This document shows positions 1-6,543 of a stretch of 9,644 bases of DNA, piece by piece (the first letter of the stretch is position 1; each line of letters begins with the position of its first letter). Below the pieces are notes generated by a model. It saw nothing but the letters and a program-made list of their open reading frames with translations, made no database searches and was not told where the DNA came from. Position numbers and translations under genes: made by a program. Source of the DNA: Gammaproteobacteria bacterium (GTDB lineage Bacteria; Pseudomonadota; Gammaproteobacteria; Thiomicrospirales; Thiomicrospiraceae); assembly GCA_013153955.1 (NCBI GenBank), contig JAADDM010000045.1, positions 1 to 9,644 on the forward strand, read 5' to 3'.

Positions 1-4
1 AGGG

Positions 5-853
5 CTAAGCTTCTTGCTTACTCTGCTTGATTTTGGCAAACACATCAAAGAAGGACTTCTTAAAGCACTCTTCTGGAATTTTACCTTTAATCTCTTCATG
101 CAGCGCAGGCAGCTTAGACCAGTGAACCCCTTGCTTAAAGTGGTGTGCTGTATGAAATCCTAGGTTACCCGTTAAGACGTTAAACCACTTTTCAGTAATG
201 TTGTGAGAACCGGCAAACTGGTCATCCGTATCTAAGCCTGTATGGTGGCCATAAGTTGCCCATGAGGTATAGAGCAAGCTGCCAATCATCGGCAGAATAA
301 AAATAAACAGCGCGTTTAACGGGTTATAGATGGTTAAGGCGGTTAAGAGTGCGAAGGTAATCAGGCCGTAGGTAACAAATTGCTTCTGTAGTTTAGGGTA
401 GTGTTTACCCACTTGATAACCACGTGGATAAGCCGTTAAGGTCACGCTTAATGTGTACTCAAGCGCGCCCATAGTCGAACCATCTTGACGTTTCCAGCGA
501 CTCTCATCTTTTGACTGATCTAAGAAGTTACGGTGATGACCTAAGTTGTGGTGCAGTACCCATAGATTTGTCGTTACGCCTGTATGCAGTGCGTAGAAGA
601 ACTCTAAGACTCGGTTCATCCAGTTAGGTTTAAACACATGGCAGTGCTGATGGTGGTGGTTCCAAGCAGAGATAACGCCTTTAGGTACAATCATGAGTAA
701 CCAAAATCCAATCAGTACCCATAGGTTTTCAATCATAAAATAGGCCGTGAAGTCGATGACTGAGAATAGCAGAATAATCAAGACAGGTTTTTTATCAGCA
801 GGATATTTAAACAACGTCAACGTAGTGTCCAATGAAGAATAATTAAGCGCCAT
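5..853 (-). CDS. Membrane fatty acid desaturase family protein
   Basis: The 282-residue protein has the histidine boxes of di-iron membrane desaturases: HHHQHCH at residues 66-72, HHNLGHH at 101-107 and HTAHH at 234-238, with further His at 202-203 and 217. Hydrophobic stretches lie at about 25-57, 160-178 and 180-198. This family (FA_desaturase) uses O2 and electrons from a ferredoxin or cytochrome b5-type donor to put a double bond into an acyl chain at the inner membrane. Substrate and position of the double bond cannot be read from the sequence. The ATG start is forced: an in-frame TAA lies two codons upstream. No clear Shine-Dalgarno sequence precedes it, and I see no good promoter between it and the adk terminator. 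A short imperfect dyad (GAGTTGACTC, 873-882) lies 20 bp upstream and could be an operator. Family assignment is secure, specific role is not. Confidence 0.9.
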   Translation of the reverse strand: MALNYSSLDTTLTLFKYPADKKPVLIILLFSVIDFTAYFMIENLWVLIGFWLLMIVPKGVISAWNHHHQHCHVFKPNWMNRVLEFFYALHTGVTTNLWVLHHNLGHHRNFLDQSKDESRWKRQDGSTMGALEYTLSVTLTAYPRGYQVGKHYPKLQKQFVTYGLITFALLTALTIYNPLNALFIFILPMIGSLLYTSWATYGHHTGLDTDDQFAGSHNITEKWFNVLTGNLGFHTAHHFKQGVHWSKLPALHEEIKGKIPEECFKKSFFDVFAKIKQSKQEA

Positions 854-945
854 ATTTTACATTATTTACATCGAGTTGACTCTGAAACAGATGAAATTAA
901 ATGCTAAGTTGCTTGAGCTGGGTTAAGTTTTGTATAAAATTGATA

Positions 946-985
946 TAAAAAAAGCGCCAGCTATCAAGATAGCGAGGCGCTTTTA
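946..985 (-). terminator. Rho-independent terminator of adk
   Basis: Read on the minus strand, AGCGCC pairs with GGCGCT and an inner GCTAT/ATAGC stem closes a short CTTG loop, with a small asymmetric bulge between the two stems (953-981). A run of seven T follows (plus-strand A at 947-953). It begins about 20 bp after the adk stop codon, so it should end adk transcripts before the desaturase. The opposite orientation has only four T after the stem and is a weaker terminator. Confidence 0.85.
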
Positions 986-1003
986 GGGTTAGAGCTGGGC
1001 CGC

Positions 1004-1654
1004 TTAGTTTTTAAGGGCTGACACAATAGCCTCTTCAACCTGTTCAATGGGTAGCGTACCATCCACTTTAATATATTTAAGCGAGGGGTTTTTAGCCGCA
1101 ACCGCTTGGTAGTAGCTGATTAATGGTGCGGTCTGCGCATGGTAAACAGACAGACGCTCTTTTACCACTTCAGGCTTATCATCATCGCGCTGAACCAAGT
1201 CTTCACCTGTTTCATTATCCTTGCCTTCCACTTTTGGTGGATTATAAACCATGTGGTACGTACGGCCAGATGCCAAGTGAGCACGACGGCCTGACATACG
1301 TTTTACAATCTCTTCATCTGCGACATCAATCTCAATCACAGCATCAATCTCAACGCCTGCTTCAGCGACCGCATCGGCCTGCGGAACCGTACGAGGGAAG
1401 CCGTCTAATAGGAAGCCCTTGGCACAATCTGGCTGAGCAATACGCTCTTTAACCATGCCAATGATGATCTCATCTGTCACCAACTGACCCGCATCAATCG
1501 CGGCTTTCGCTTGCTTGCCTAGCTCTGTCCCTGCTTTAATCGCAGCGCGCAGCATATCGCCTGTTGAAATCTGTGGAATATCAAATTTCTTTGTTAAAAA
1601 CTGTGCTTGTGTGCCTTTGCCAGCACCGGGTGCGCCAAGTAAGATGAATTTCAT
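1004..1654 (-). CDS. adk: Adenylate kinase
   Basis: Adenylate kinase catalyses ATP + AMP = 2 ADP in the cytoplasm and sets the adenylate energy balance. The 216 residues match the usual long form. Visible marks are the P-loop GAPGAGKGT (residues 7-15), the AMP-site segment STGDMLR (30-36), DGFPRT with its phosphate-binding Arg88 (84-89), and a full LID of about 122-159. The LID begins SGRRAH and lacks the four zinc-binding cysteines of Gram-positive enzymes, as expected for a proteobacterium. The ATG is preceded by AGGA (plus-strand 1662-1665) with a 7-nt spacer. The gene has its own promoter with a perfect -10 box at 1732-1737 and a strong terminator just after the stop, so it is probably transcribed mainly alone. 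Some readthrough from the fructosamine kinase-like gene upstream is possible. Confidence 0.98.
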   Translation of the reverse strand: MKFILLGAPGAGKGTQAQFLTKKFDIPQISTGDMLRAAIKAGTELGKQAKAAIDAGQLVTDEIIIGMVKERIAQPDCAKGFLLDGFPRTVPQADAVAEAGVEIDAVIEIDVADEEIVKRMSGRRAHLASGRTYHMVYNPPKVEGKDNETGEDLVQRDDDKPEVVKERLSVYHAQTAPLISYYQAVAAKNPSLKYIKVDGTLPIEQVEEAIVSALKN

Positions 1655-1731
1655 CGGAAAATCCTATTGAGTATGAGAAGTGGGGCTGTTTGATAAGCGA
1701 CTGACTTCTAAAAGTTTTAAAGTTGCTGACT

Positions 1732-1760
1732 ATTATACGGTGTTTGGGGGGGATACAACA
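1732..1760 (-). promoter_or_regulatory. Predicted sigma-70 promoter of adk
   Basis: On the minus strand a perfect TATAAT -10 box lies at 1732-1737. Upstream, TTGTAT (1753-1758) would be a -35 with a short 15-bp spacer; shifting two bases gives TGTTGT (1755-1760) at 17 bp. The spacer contains a run of seven C (plus-strand G at 1746-1752). The predicted start near 1725 gives a leader of about 70 nt. The -10 is convincing, the -35 is weak. Confidence 0.55.
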
Positions 1761-1790
1761 GAGGGGGATGTGGAATCCCTCCAACCTTTT

Positions 1791-2702
1791 TTAAGGGGAG
1801 GGTGGATTATTTAGAAGCCCTTTAATCAAGGCTTCTGCTTGGTCGGCATAGTGGCCACCAAACTGGTTGAAGTGATTTAAAATGGGGTACAGTTGATAGA
1901 GTGCTTTGCGCTGTTGATAGCCCTTATCTAGCGGAAAAATTTGCTGGTAGCCGGTATAAAAATCTTCCGAAAACCCACCAAATAGTTCGCTCATAGCAAG
2001 GTCAATCTCACGATCCCCATAATAGCTTGCAGGGTCAAAAAATACAGGGTCACCGTTGGCATCAAAGCCGCTATTTCCAGCCCATAAATCCCCATGTAGA
2101 AGGGATGCTTCAGGCTCATAATGTGTGAACCACTGTGGTAAGGCTTCGATTAATTCAATGCCTAGCACGTACAGGCTCGAAGGTGCTCCGCGCAGTTGAG
2201 CCAACTCCAGTTGGGGGAGGAGTCGTTGTTGTGCATAGAAGTCGACCCACTCAAAGCGCCAGCCATTCTGTTGTGGCGTGAAGCCAATAAAGTTGTCTTC
2301 AAACCACCCAAAGGGTTGTGGGTGTTGATTTACCTGATGGTGTAGGTGTGCCAGTGAACGCCCTCGTTGAATTTCATCACCTTGATTTTGCAGAGGGATA
2401 AAGTCCATTAATAGCCAGGCTTGGTTGTTATAAATACCAGAAGCGATGGGGGTTGGGCAAGAGAGGGTGTGTGATTGATTAAGGGCGGTTAGACTGTGGT
2501 GTTCGGTCTCTAATAGAGGTCTCAAAGAGGCCTTGTTACACTTTAGAAAGTAGTTGTGTTCGCCGCAATGCAGTTGAAAGGCTGCATGAATATCGCCCCC
2601 AGAAATAGGGTGAACCGTTTCAATATGAATGGGTCGATTAAGTTGCTCACTGAGCACTTTTGAAAAGGCTGACCAGTCAAAACTAGGTGTAAAACTCGAC
2701 AT
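1791..2702 (-). CDS. Fructosamine kinase family protein (YniA-like)
   Basis: This is a 303-residue protein with an aminoglycoside-phosphotransferase-like kinase fold of the fructosamine kinase/ketosamine-3-kinase family. Visible motifs are a Gly-containing N-terminal loop SGGDIHAAF (34-42), the ATP-anchoring Lys54 in YFLKCN, the catalytic loop HGDLWAGN (203-210, Asp205), and the metal-binding DPASYYGDREIDLAM segment (223-237). Family members phosphorylate ketosamines formed when sugars glycate proteins or small amines, which makes the adduct unstable. For bacterial members the true substrate is often unknown. The start is set at ATG 2702, because GAGGA at 2711-2715 lies 8 nt upstream. A longer reading from an in-frame TTG (2715-2717) would place the start codon on that ribosome site. 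Its ATG lies 64 bp after the PBP1A stop on the same strand with no terminator between, so the two may share a transcript. Confidence 0.88.
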   Translation of the reverse strand: MSSFTPSFDWSAFSKVLSEQLNRPIHIETVHPISGGDIHAAFQLHCGEHNYFLKCNKASLRPLLETEHHSLTALNQSHTLSCPTPIASGIYNNQAWLLMDFIPLQNQGDEIQRGRSLAHLHHQVNQHPQPFGWFEDNFIGFTPQQNGWRFEWVDFYAQQRLLPQLELAQLRGAPSSLYVLGIELIEALPQWFTHYEPEASLLHGDLWAGNSGFDANGDPVFFDPASYYGDREIDLAMSELFGGFSEDFYTGYQQIFPLDKGYQQRKALYQLYPILNHFNQFGGHYADQAEALIKGLLNNPPSP

Positions 2703-2710
2703 ATTATCAT

Positions 2711-2715
2711 TCCTC
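2711..2715 (-). promoter_or_regulatory. Shine-Dalgarno site deciding the start of the fructosamine kinase-like gene
   Basis: The minus strand reads GAGGA here, 8 nt before the ATG at 2702. This is the only good ribosome site nearby. It overlaps the alternative in-frame TTG (2715-2717), so initiation at the ATG is far more likely. The shorter protein also begins closer to where family members start. Confidence 0.75.
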
Positions 2716-2766
2716 AATGAATCTCTATATTGCCAGATCGAAACCTTTTAACAGCCACAGCGTCTT

Positions 2767-5175
2767 TTATTCAAAGAGCTCATCGGTCAGTGTTTCAATC
2801 TGCTTTTGAGAGATGGTTGGCACTTCAGGCGCGAGCTCTTTTCTGAAAACCTCATAAAGCGCGCCAGCCGTTTGCGGTGGAACGGCTTCACCCGTCTCTT
2901 TGTCTATTTTAATATTAACCAGCCCTTTAGGGATATCAAAGGCTTGGTTGGGATAAGCTTGCAGCGCTAAAGACATATAGTCCATCCAGATAGGGAGCGC
3001 GGCACGGCCACCGACTTCACTGCGACCTAGGGTGGAAGGTTGGTCAAATCCAACCCAGACCGTGGTGACGATATGAGGATTAAACCCTGAAAACCAAGCA
3101 TCTTTTTGGTCGTTAGTTGTCCCTGTTTTACCTGCGATGTCTAAGCGTTTTAGCGCCTTGGCTTTTTTGCCTGAACCGATGCGAATCACGTCCTGCATGA
3201 TGGTGGTCATAATATAGGCGTTACGCGCTTCGATAACACGCGGGGCATTCTGCTCATCCCCTGCAACACATTGGTTGGTCAAACAGGCAATTTTGGGCGT
3301 TGCGCGATAGATGACCTCGCCATTAAAGTTACGCACCTCTTTAATGATAAAAGGGTCAATTTGGAAGCCTGTATTTGAGAAGGTGGCATAGGCTCTGGCA
3401 ACTTGCAAAGGGGAGAACTGCACGCTGCCTAACGAGAGTGATAAATCACGATGACGATCAATCTCTTCAACCGGGAAGCCAAAGCGTAACATGTACTCAG
3501 AAGCCTGTTTAATACCGAGCTTTTTAAGCAACCGTACGGAGACTAGGTTTCTGGAGAAGGCGAGGGCTTTTCTTAAGCGAGTAGGACCGTAGAAACGCCC
3601 CGAATAGTTTTCAGGGCGCCAAACATCTTCTAAGTTTCGGTCATGGAAAACAACCGGAGCATCATTGATGGTGGTGGCCGCAGTCATACCACTCTCTAAG
3701 CCGGCTGAATACAAGAAAGGCTTGATGTTAGAGCCAACCTGACGCTTGCCTTGTGTGGTGCGATTGTACTTACTGCGGAAGTAATCAAAGCCGCCCACCA
3801 TCGCTTGAATCGCACCATTGCTTGAATCAATAGAGATAAGCGCCGCCTCGGCTCTTGGGTTTTGAGCCAACTGCCAGCGGTCATCTAGCCACTGAAGATA
3901 GATAACATCCCCTACGGCCAGTACATCTTCGACCTTTTTAGGCGCGCGGCCTTTTCGGTTAACGCTTTTAAAAGGTGCGGCCCAGGTTAAATCTGAGAAA
4001 GGCAGAGAGGTGGTTTCATCCGTTTCAACCAGTACTTGTGCAGCTTTGTCTTTAATCTCCGTGACGACCCCAACTCTGAGTCCGCCAAAGTTAGAGGTTT
4101 TTTGTAGCATGCTTAATAGCGCCGCTCGGTCTTCCATCACTTCAGGGGTCAGTTGTTTAATCGGGCCACGATAACCATGACGACGCTCGTACGCTTGTAA
4201 GCCTTTTTGAACGGCTTCATTGGCTCTAATTTGTAAGTCACTTTGTAGCGTAGTCACAATGGTTAGGCCATTTTGTAGTGCCGCTTTACCAAATTTTTCA
4301 AGTGCGAAAGCACGCGCAATTTCAGCCACGTAGCCTGCCGAAACATCAATGACAGGGCCTGTACGCTTGGCATGCACTTCAACCGCCTGTGCGGCTTTCA
4401 TCTCTTGTTCAGTAATGTAGTTTTGGTCGTGCATACGGCGCAGTACATAGTTACGGCGTAACTTAGCTCGGCTTGGGTTGGCAATCGGGTTATAGGCAGA
4501 AGGGGCTTTTGGCAGCCCAGCAATCATGGCAAACTCATCCAACGAAAGCTCTGAGATGGGCTTGCTATAGTAGGTCTTGGCCGCCGCCGCTACCCCGTAA
4601 GATCGGTAGCCTAAGAAAATCTTATTGAGGTAGAGTGCTAGAATCTCTTGCTTGCTTAATTCGCCCTCTATTTTATAGGCGAGCATAATCTCATTGAGTT
4701 TGCGTAGGTAAGTTTTCTCTTTACTTAAAAAGAAATTACGCGCAACCTGCATGGTGATGGTTGAGCCGCCCGATTTTTTCTTACCGGTGGTGATTAGCTC
4801 AAATACCGCACGGCCAAGCCCTTTATAATCGACCCCTCCATGCTCAAAAAAGCTCTCATCTTCAGAGGAGATGATGGCCTGTGTCATGCGCTCAGGAATT
4901 TCGTGATAGGCCAAGGGGATGCGACGTTTAATCCCAATTTCACTGATGAGCTTATCATCAGCAGTGACAATTCTAAGCGGTACTTGATAGGTGACTTCTC
5001 TTAGCTCCGCAGGGTCGGGTAGCGTCGGATAGACTGTGACCATATAATAGGTTGCGGCAGCAGCAGGCAGGAGAAAAAATGCGATAAAGGCATTGCTCCA
5101 CATAAACCATTTTACGTAACGGATAAAGGGTTTTTTAGGGGCTGGATTTGATTCTGGACTGTCTGACTGACTCAT
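2767..5175 (-). CDS. mrcA: Penicillin-binding protein 1A, bifunctional peptidoglycan synthase
   Basis: This class A PBP polymerises lipid II into glycan strands and cross-links the stem peptides in the periplasm, anchored in the inner membrane. The 802 residues show a basic cytoplasmic tail, one membrane segment (about 26-46), and a GT51 glycosyltransferase domain with the catalytic Glu105 region SSEDESFFEH (103-112), GGSTITMQVARNFF (136-149) and the EILALYLNKIFLG segment (177-189). An OB-like insert follows at about 310-430. The transpeptidase domain has the nucleophile motif SNIK (Ser482), SRN (541-543) and KTGT (683-686). A Cys631/Cys636 pair lies in the periplasmic part, like the CxxC pair in E. 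coli PBP1a, and may form a disulfide. All catalytic motifs are intact. The ATG has a modest AGAG ribosome site 6 nt upstream. Many gammaproteobacteria have the pilM operon divergent from this gene; here a small membrane protein gene lies upstream instead. ponA is a synonym. Confidence 0.97.
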   Translation of the reverse strand: MSQSDSPESNPAPKKPFIRYVKWFMWSNAFIAFFLLPAAAATYYMVTVYPTLPDPAELREVTYQVPLRIVTADDKLISEIGIKRRIPLAYHEIPERMTQAIISSEDESFFEHGGVDYKGLGRAVFELITTGKKKSGGSTITMQVARNFFLSKEKTYLRKLNEIMLAYKIEGELSKQEILALYLNKIFLGYRSYGVAAAAKTYYSKPISELSLDEFAMIAGLPKAPSAYNPIANPSRAKLRRNYVLRRMHDQNYITEQEMKAAQAVEVHAKRTGPVIDVSAGYVAEIARAFALEKFGKAALQNGLTIVTTLQSDLQIRANEAVQKGLQAYERRHGYRGPIKQLTPEVMEDRAALLSMLQKTSNFGGLRVGVVTEIKDKAAQVLVETDETTSLPFSDLTWAAPFKSVNRKGRAPKKVEDVLAVGDVIYLQWLDDRWQLAQNPRAEAALISIDSSNGAIQAMVGGFDYFRSKYNRTTQGKRQVGSNIKPFLYSAGLESGMTAATTINDAPVVFHDRNLEDVWRPENYSGRFYGPTRLRKALAFSRNLVSVRLLKKLGIKQASEYMLRFGFPVEEIDRHRDLSLSLGSVQFSPLQVARAYATFSNTGFQIDPFIIKEVRNFNGEVIYRATPKIACLTNQCVAGDEQNAPRVIEARNAYIMTTIMQDVIRIGSGKKAKALKRLDIAGKTGTTNDQKDAWFSGFNPHIVTTVWVGFDQPSTLGRSEVGGRAALPIWMDYMSLALQAYPNQAFDIPKGLVNIKIDKETGEAVPPQTAGALYEVFRKELAPEVPTISQKQIETLTDELFE

Positions 5176-5301
5176 TAAAAACTCTGGGCTGTATTTAGTT
5201 AAGAAGGTGCGTATTTCTGGAATGAAGTCGCTATTATTGTCGCTTTGACAAGAATAGTAAATGGATTCCGTTCAGGCCTATTTGTTTGGCTGAAGCGATA
5301 T

Positions 5302-5332
5302 ATTATAGCGTTTTTTTACGTAGGCGTGTCAG
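5302..5332 (-). promoter_or_regulatory. Candidate sigma-70 promoter of mrcA
   Basis: On the minus strand a perfect TATAAT (5302-5307) follows CTGACA (5327-5332, five of six to TTGACA) with a long 19-bp spacer; TGACAC would give 18 bp. The predicted start near 5295 gives a leader of about 120 nt. A second possibility, with -10 AATAAT and a weak TTTACT -35, lies closer to the gene around 5231-5260. It sits downstream of the terminator of the small gene, so mrcA needs a promoter in this gap. Confidence 0.45.
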
Positions 5333-5351
5333 GGCTAATAAAAGGCTACCT

Positions 5352-5382
5352 GAAAACAAAAAACCCAGCCGAGGCTGGGTTC
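5352..5382 (-). terminator. Rho-independent terminator of the small membrane protein gene
   Basis: On the minus strand a perfect 8-bp stem AACCCAGC/GCTGGGTT with a CTCG loop (5362-5381) runs into six T (plus-strand A at 5358-5363). It begins about 31 bp after the stop codon of the small gene and separates it from mrcA. In the plus orientation the stem is followed only by an interrupted T stretch, so minus-strand use is favoured. Confidence 0.88.
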
Positions 5383-5412
5383 TTTCTAAGCAATGTCTTA
5401 ATGAAAATTCAA

Positions 5413-5628
5413 TTAAGCTTTTTTGCTATAACGACCACTTTTAATGTCCTGATACATTAGAAGTAAGTTTCCACCTACAATGTATACAATCATTAAAATA
5501 ACACCGGCCATTCCGATACCAACTTGTAGAGACTGAGGCAGAATATCTGCCCAAATACCTAGTAAAACGGCAAGTGGAATAACAACGGTAACAACCAGTG
5601 TCAGTAACATTTTTGTTAAATTGTTCAT
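5413..5628 (-). CDS. Small two-helix membrane protein, function unknown
   Basis: I do not recognise this 71-residue protein. It has two hydrophobic segments, about residues 8-28 and 37-60, joined by a short loop containing Asp and Gln. The second helix is glycine-rich (GIGMAG and VGG) and ends in a basic tail (KSGRYSKKA). Lys near the N terminus and the basic C terminus suggest a hairpin with both ends in the cytoplasm. Support that it is a real gene: an ATG with GAGG 9 nt upstream, a perfect TATAAT -10 box about 28 bp upstream of the start codon, and a strong terminator shortly after the stop. It therefore forms its own transcription unit between mrcA and rdgB. No catalytic or metal-binding residue pattern is visible. 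It could be a membrane-complex accessory peptide, but nothing in the sequence fixes a role. Confidence 0.8.
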   Translation of the reverse strand: MNNLTKMLLTLVVTVVIPLAVLLGIWADILPQSLQVGIGMAGVILMIVYIVGGNLLLMYQDIKSGRYSKKA

Positions 5629-5655
5629 GAGATTGTGCCTCAGCTAGAATTTTTT

Positions 5656-5661
5656 ATTATA
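5656..5661 (-). promoter_or_regulatory. -10 box of the small membrane protein gene
   Basis: The minus strand reads TATAAT, placing the transcript start near 5649 and giving a leader of about 21 nt before the ATG at 5628. No hexamer resembling TTGACA is found 15-19 bp upstream, and there is no extended -10 TG. Expression may therefore depend on an activator; a candidate site lies at 5754-5767. Confidence 0.5.
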
Positions 5662-5753
5662 GTAATAACAGCTCGAACTATACTGAGGTTGTTAGGTAAT
5701 ATCAAGATTTTCTAAAGAAATGCGAGCTAAATAGCCGGAAAACAGGGAAAAGC

Positions 5754-5767
5754 TTGATTTAAGTCAA
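5754..5767. promoter_or_regulatory. Candidate FNR/ANR-type binding site
   Basis: TTGAT-TTAA-GTCAA matches nine of ten defined positions of the FNR/ANR consensus TTGAT-N4-ATCAA. It lies in the divergent gap, about 110 bp upstream of the predicted start for the small membrane protein gene and about 140 bp upstream of that for rdgB. Neither distance is the classic -41.5. A weak TATTTA -10-like hexamer on the minus strand at 5728-5733 would put the box close to -41.5 for an alternative start. It overlaps a TTAAGT/ACTTAA inverted repeat (5759-5777). Confidence 0.35.
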
Positions 5768-5779
5768 TTTTACTTAATG

Positions 5780-5810
5780 GTCGGCAGCTTGCAGTACTGT
5801 TTTGGCCGAC
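5780..5810. repeat. Inverted repeat / hairpin in the divergent intergenic region
   Basis: GTCGGC (5780-5785) and GCCGAC (5805-5810) form a 6-bp arm pair around a 19-nt loop that contains the palindrome CAGTACTG (5792-5799). No proper T run follows on either strand, and it lies outside both predicted transcripts, so it is not a convincing terminator. It may be a protein site or part of an unseen RNA. Confidence 0.4.
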
Positions 5811-5890
5811 TGAGTTTTAATCGCTTTAAAAGGGCTTTGTGGGTATTTTATCGTCAGATGTTGCTGAGCAGTGTGTGTTTTAGAATGGTT

Positions 5891-5896
5891 TATAAT
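5891..5896 (+). promoter_or_regulatory. -10 box of rdgB
   Basis: A perfect TATAAT precedes rdgB by about 38 bp, giving a predicted start near 5902 and a leader of about 33 nt. No recognisable -35 hexamer lies at 15-19 bp upstream. The remaining part of the 306-bp divergent gap (5629-5934) holds only the other sites listed for it. Confidence 0.5.
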
Positions 5897-5934
5897 AGGG
5901 GGTATTTAATGACCCTAAAAGTGAAGGAGCGCGT

Positions 5935-6543
5935 ATGAGTCGTGTTGTGTTGGCCACGGGAAACCAAGGTAAGCTAAAAGAGATGATGGATATTTTGCAG
6001 CCATTTGGTTGGGAGGTGCAAGCACAGTCTGATTTTTTTGACTCAGAGGCTGAAGAGACTGGATTAACCTTTATTGAAAATGCCATTTTAAAAGCGCGCC
6101 ACGCTTCTAAACTGACAGGCCTACCAGCGATTGCCGATGACTCAGGGATTGAAGTCTCTGCGTTGAAAGGCCAGCCTGGTATCTATTCTGCACGCTACTC
6201 TCAAGACCTTCATGGTGATGACGCCAATGATGAAACCAATTTACAGAAACTATTAGATGCCTTAGCAGGCCTGCCTGCTGAACAGCGACAAGCCAGTTAT
6301 TACTGTGCAATGGTCTATGTTGAGCATGCTGATGATCCCACGCCAGTCATTGGTTTGGGGCGCTGGTATGGTGAAATTCTGACGGAGAAGCGGGGCGATG
6401 GGGGCTTTGGCTATGACCCTATCTTTTGGGTAGAAGAGATGAACCAGAGCGCGGCCGAGCTGTCTAAAACCCAAAAGAACCAGATGAGCCATCGTGGTCA
6501 AGCCTTGAATGCCCTAGTGATGCAGCTTAGGCGAGGCGCATAA
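5935..6543 (+). CDS. rdgB: dITP/XTP pyrophosphatase (RdgB/HAM1 family)
   Basis: This cytoplasmic house-cleaning enzyme hydrolyses dITP, ITP and XTP to monophosphate and pyrophosphate, so deaminated purines stay out of DNA and RNA. The 202 residues are full length for the family. Visible signatures are the N-terminal TGNQGKLKEM loop (residues 8-17) that holds the triphosphate, IADDSGIEV (about 65-73) with its catalytic acidic residues, GQPGIYSARYS after it, GGFGYDPIFW (about 156-165) for base recognition, and SHRGQAL (about 185-191) near the end. The start is firm: GAAGGAG lies 5 nt before the ATG. In many gammaproteobacteria rdgB sits directly before hemW; the same order is kept here, but 311 bp separate them. 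No intrinsic terminator is seen after the stop, so readthrough into hemW is possible. Confidence 0.96.
   Translation: MSRVVLATGNQGKLKEMMDILQPFGWEVQAQSDFFDSEAEETGLTFIENAILKARHASKLTGLPAIADDSGIEVSALKGQPGIYSARYSQDLHGDDANDETNLQKLLDALAGLPAEQRQASYYCAMVYVEHADDPTPVIGLGRWYGEILTEKRGDGGFGYDPIFWVEEMNQSAAELSKTQKNQMSHRGQALNALVMQLRRGA

Noticed and set aside
1123..1452. Plus-strand open frame of 109 codons inside adk
   Set aside because: It is wholly antisense to a certain adenylate kinase gene. Its translation is rich in His, Gln and Leu with no recognisable domain.
1757..1785. Stem-loop GGGAT/ATCCC after the fructosamine kinase-like gene as a terminator
   Set aside because: The stem is short and bulged, and no T run follows on the minus strand, so termination there is not supported.
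3696..3884. Second minus-strand open frame inside mrcA
   Set aside because: It is another frame of the transpeptidase-coding segment of mrcA, with no ribosome site or domain of its own.
5245..5250. Perfect TTGACA hexamer on the plus strand
   Set aside because: No -10 box is found 15-19 bp downstream, and no plus-strand gene follows that would need it.
5245..5460. Plus-strand open frame of 71 codons beginning at TTG
   Set aside because: It runs through the minus-strand terminator and promoter region and into the end of the small membrane protein gene, has no ribosome site, and its composition tracks the opposite-strand features.
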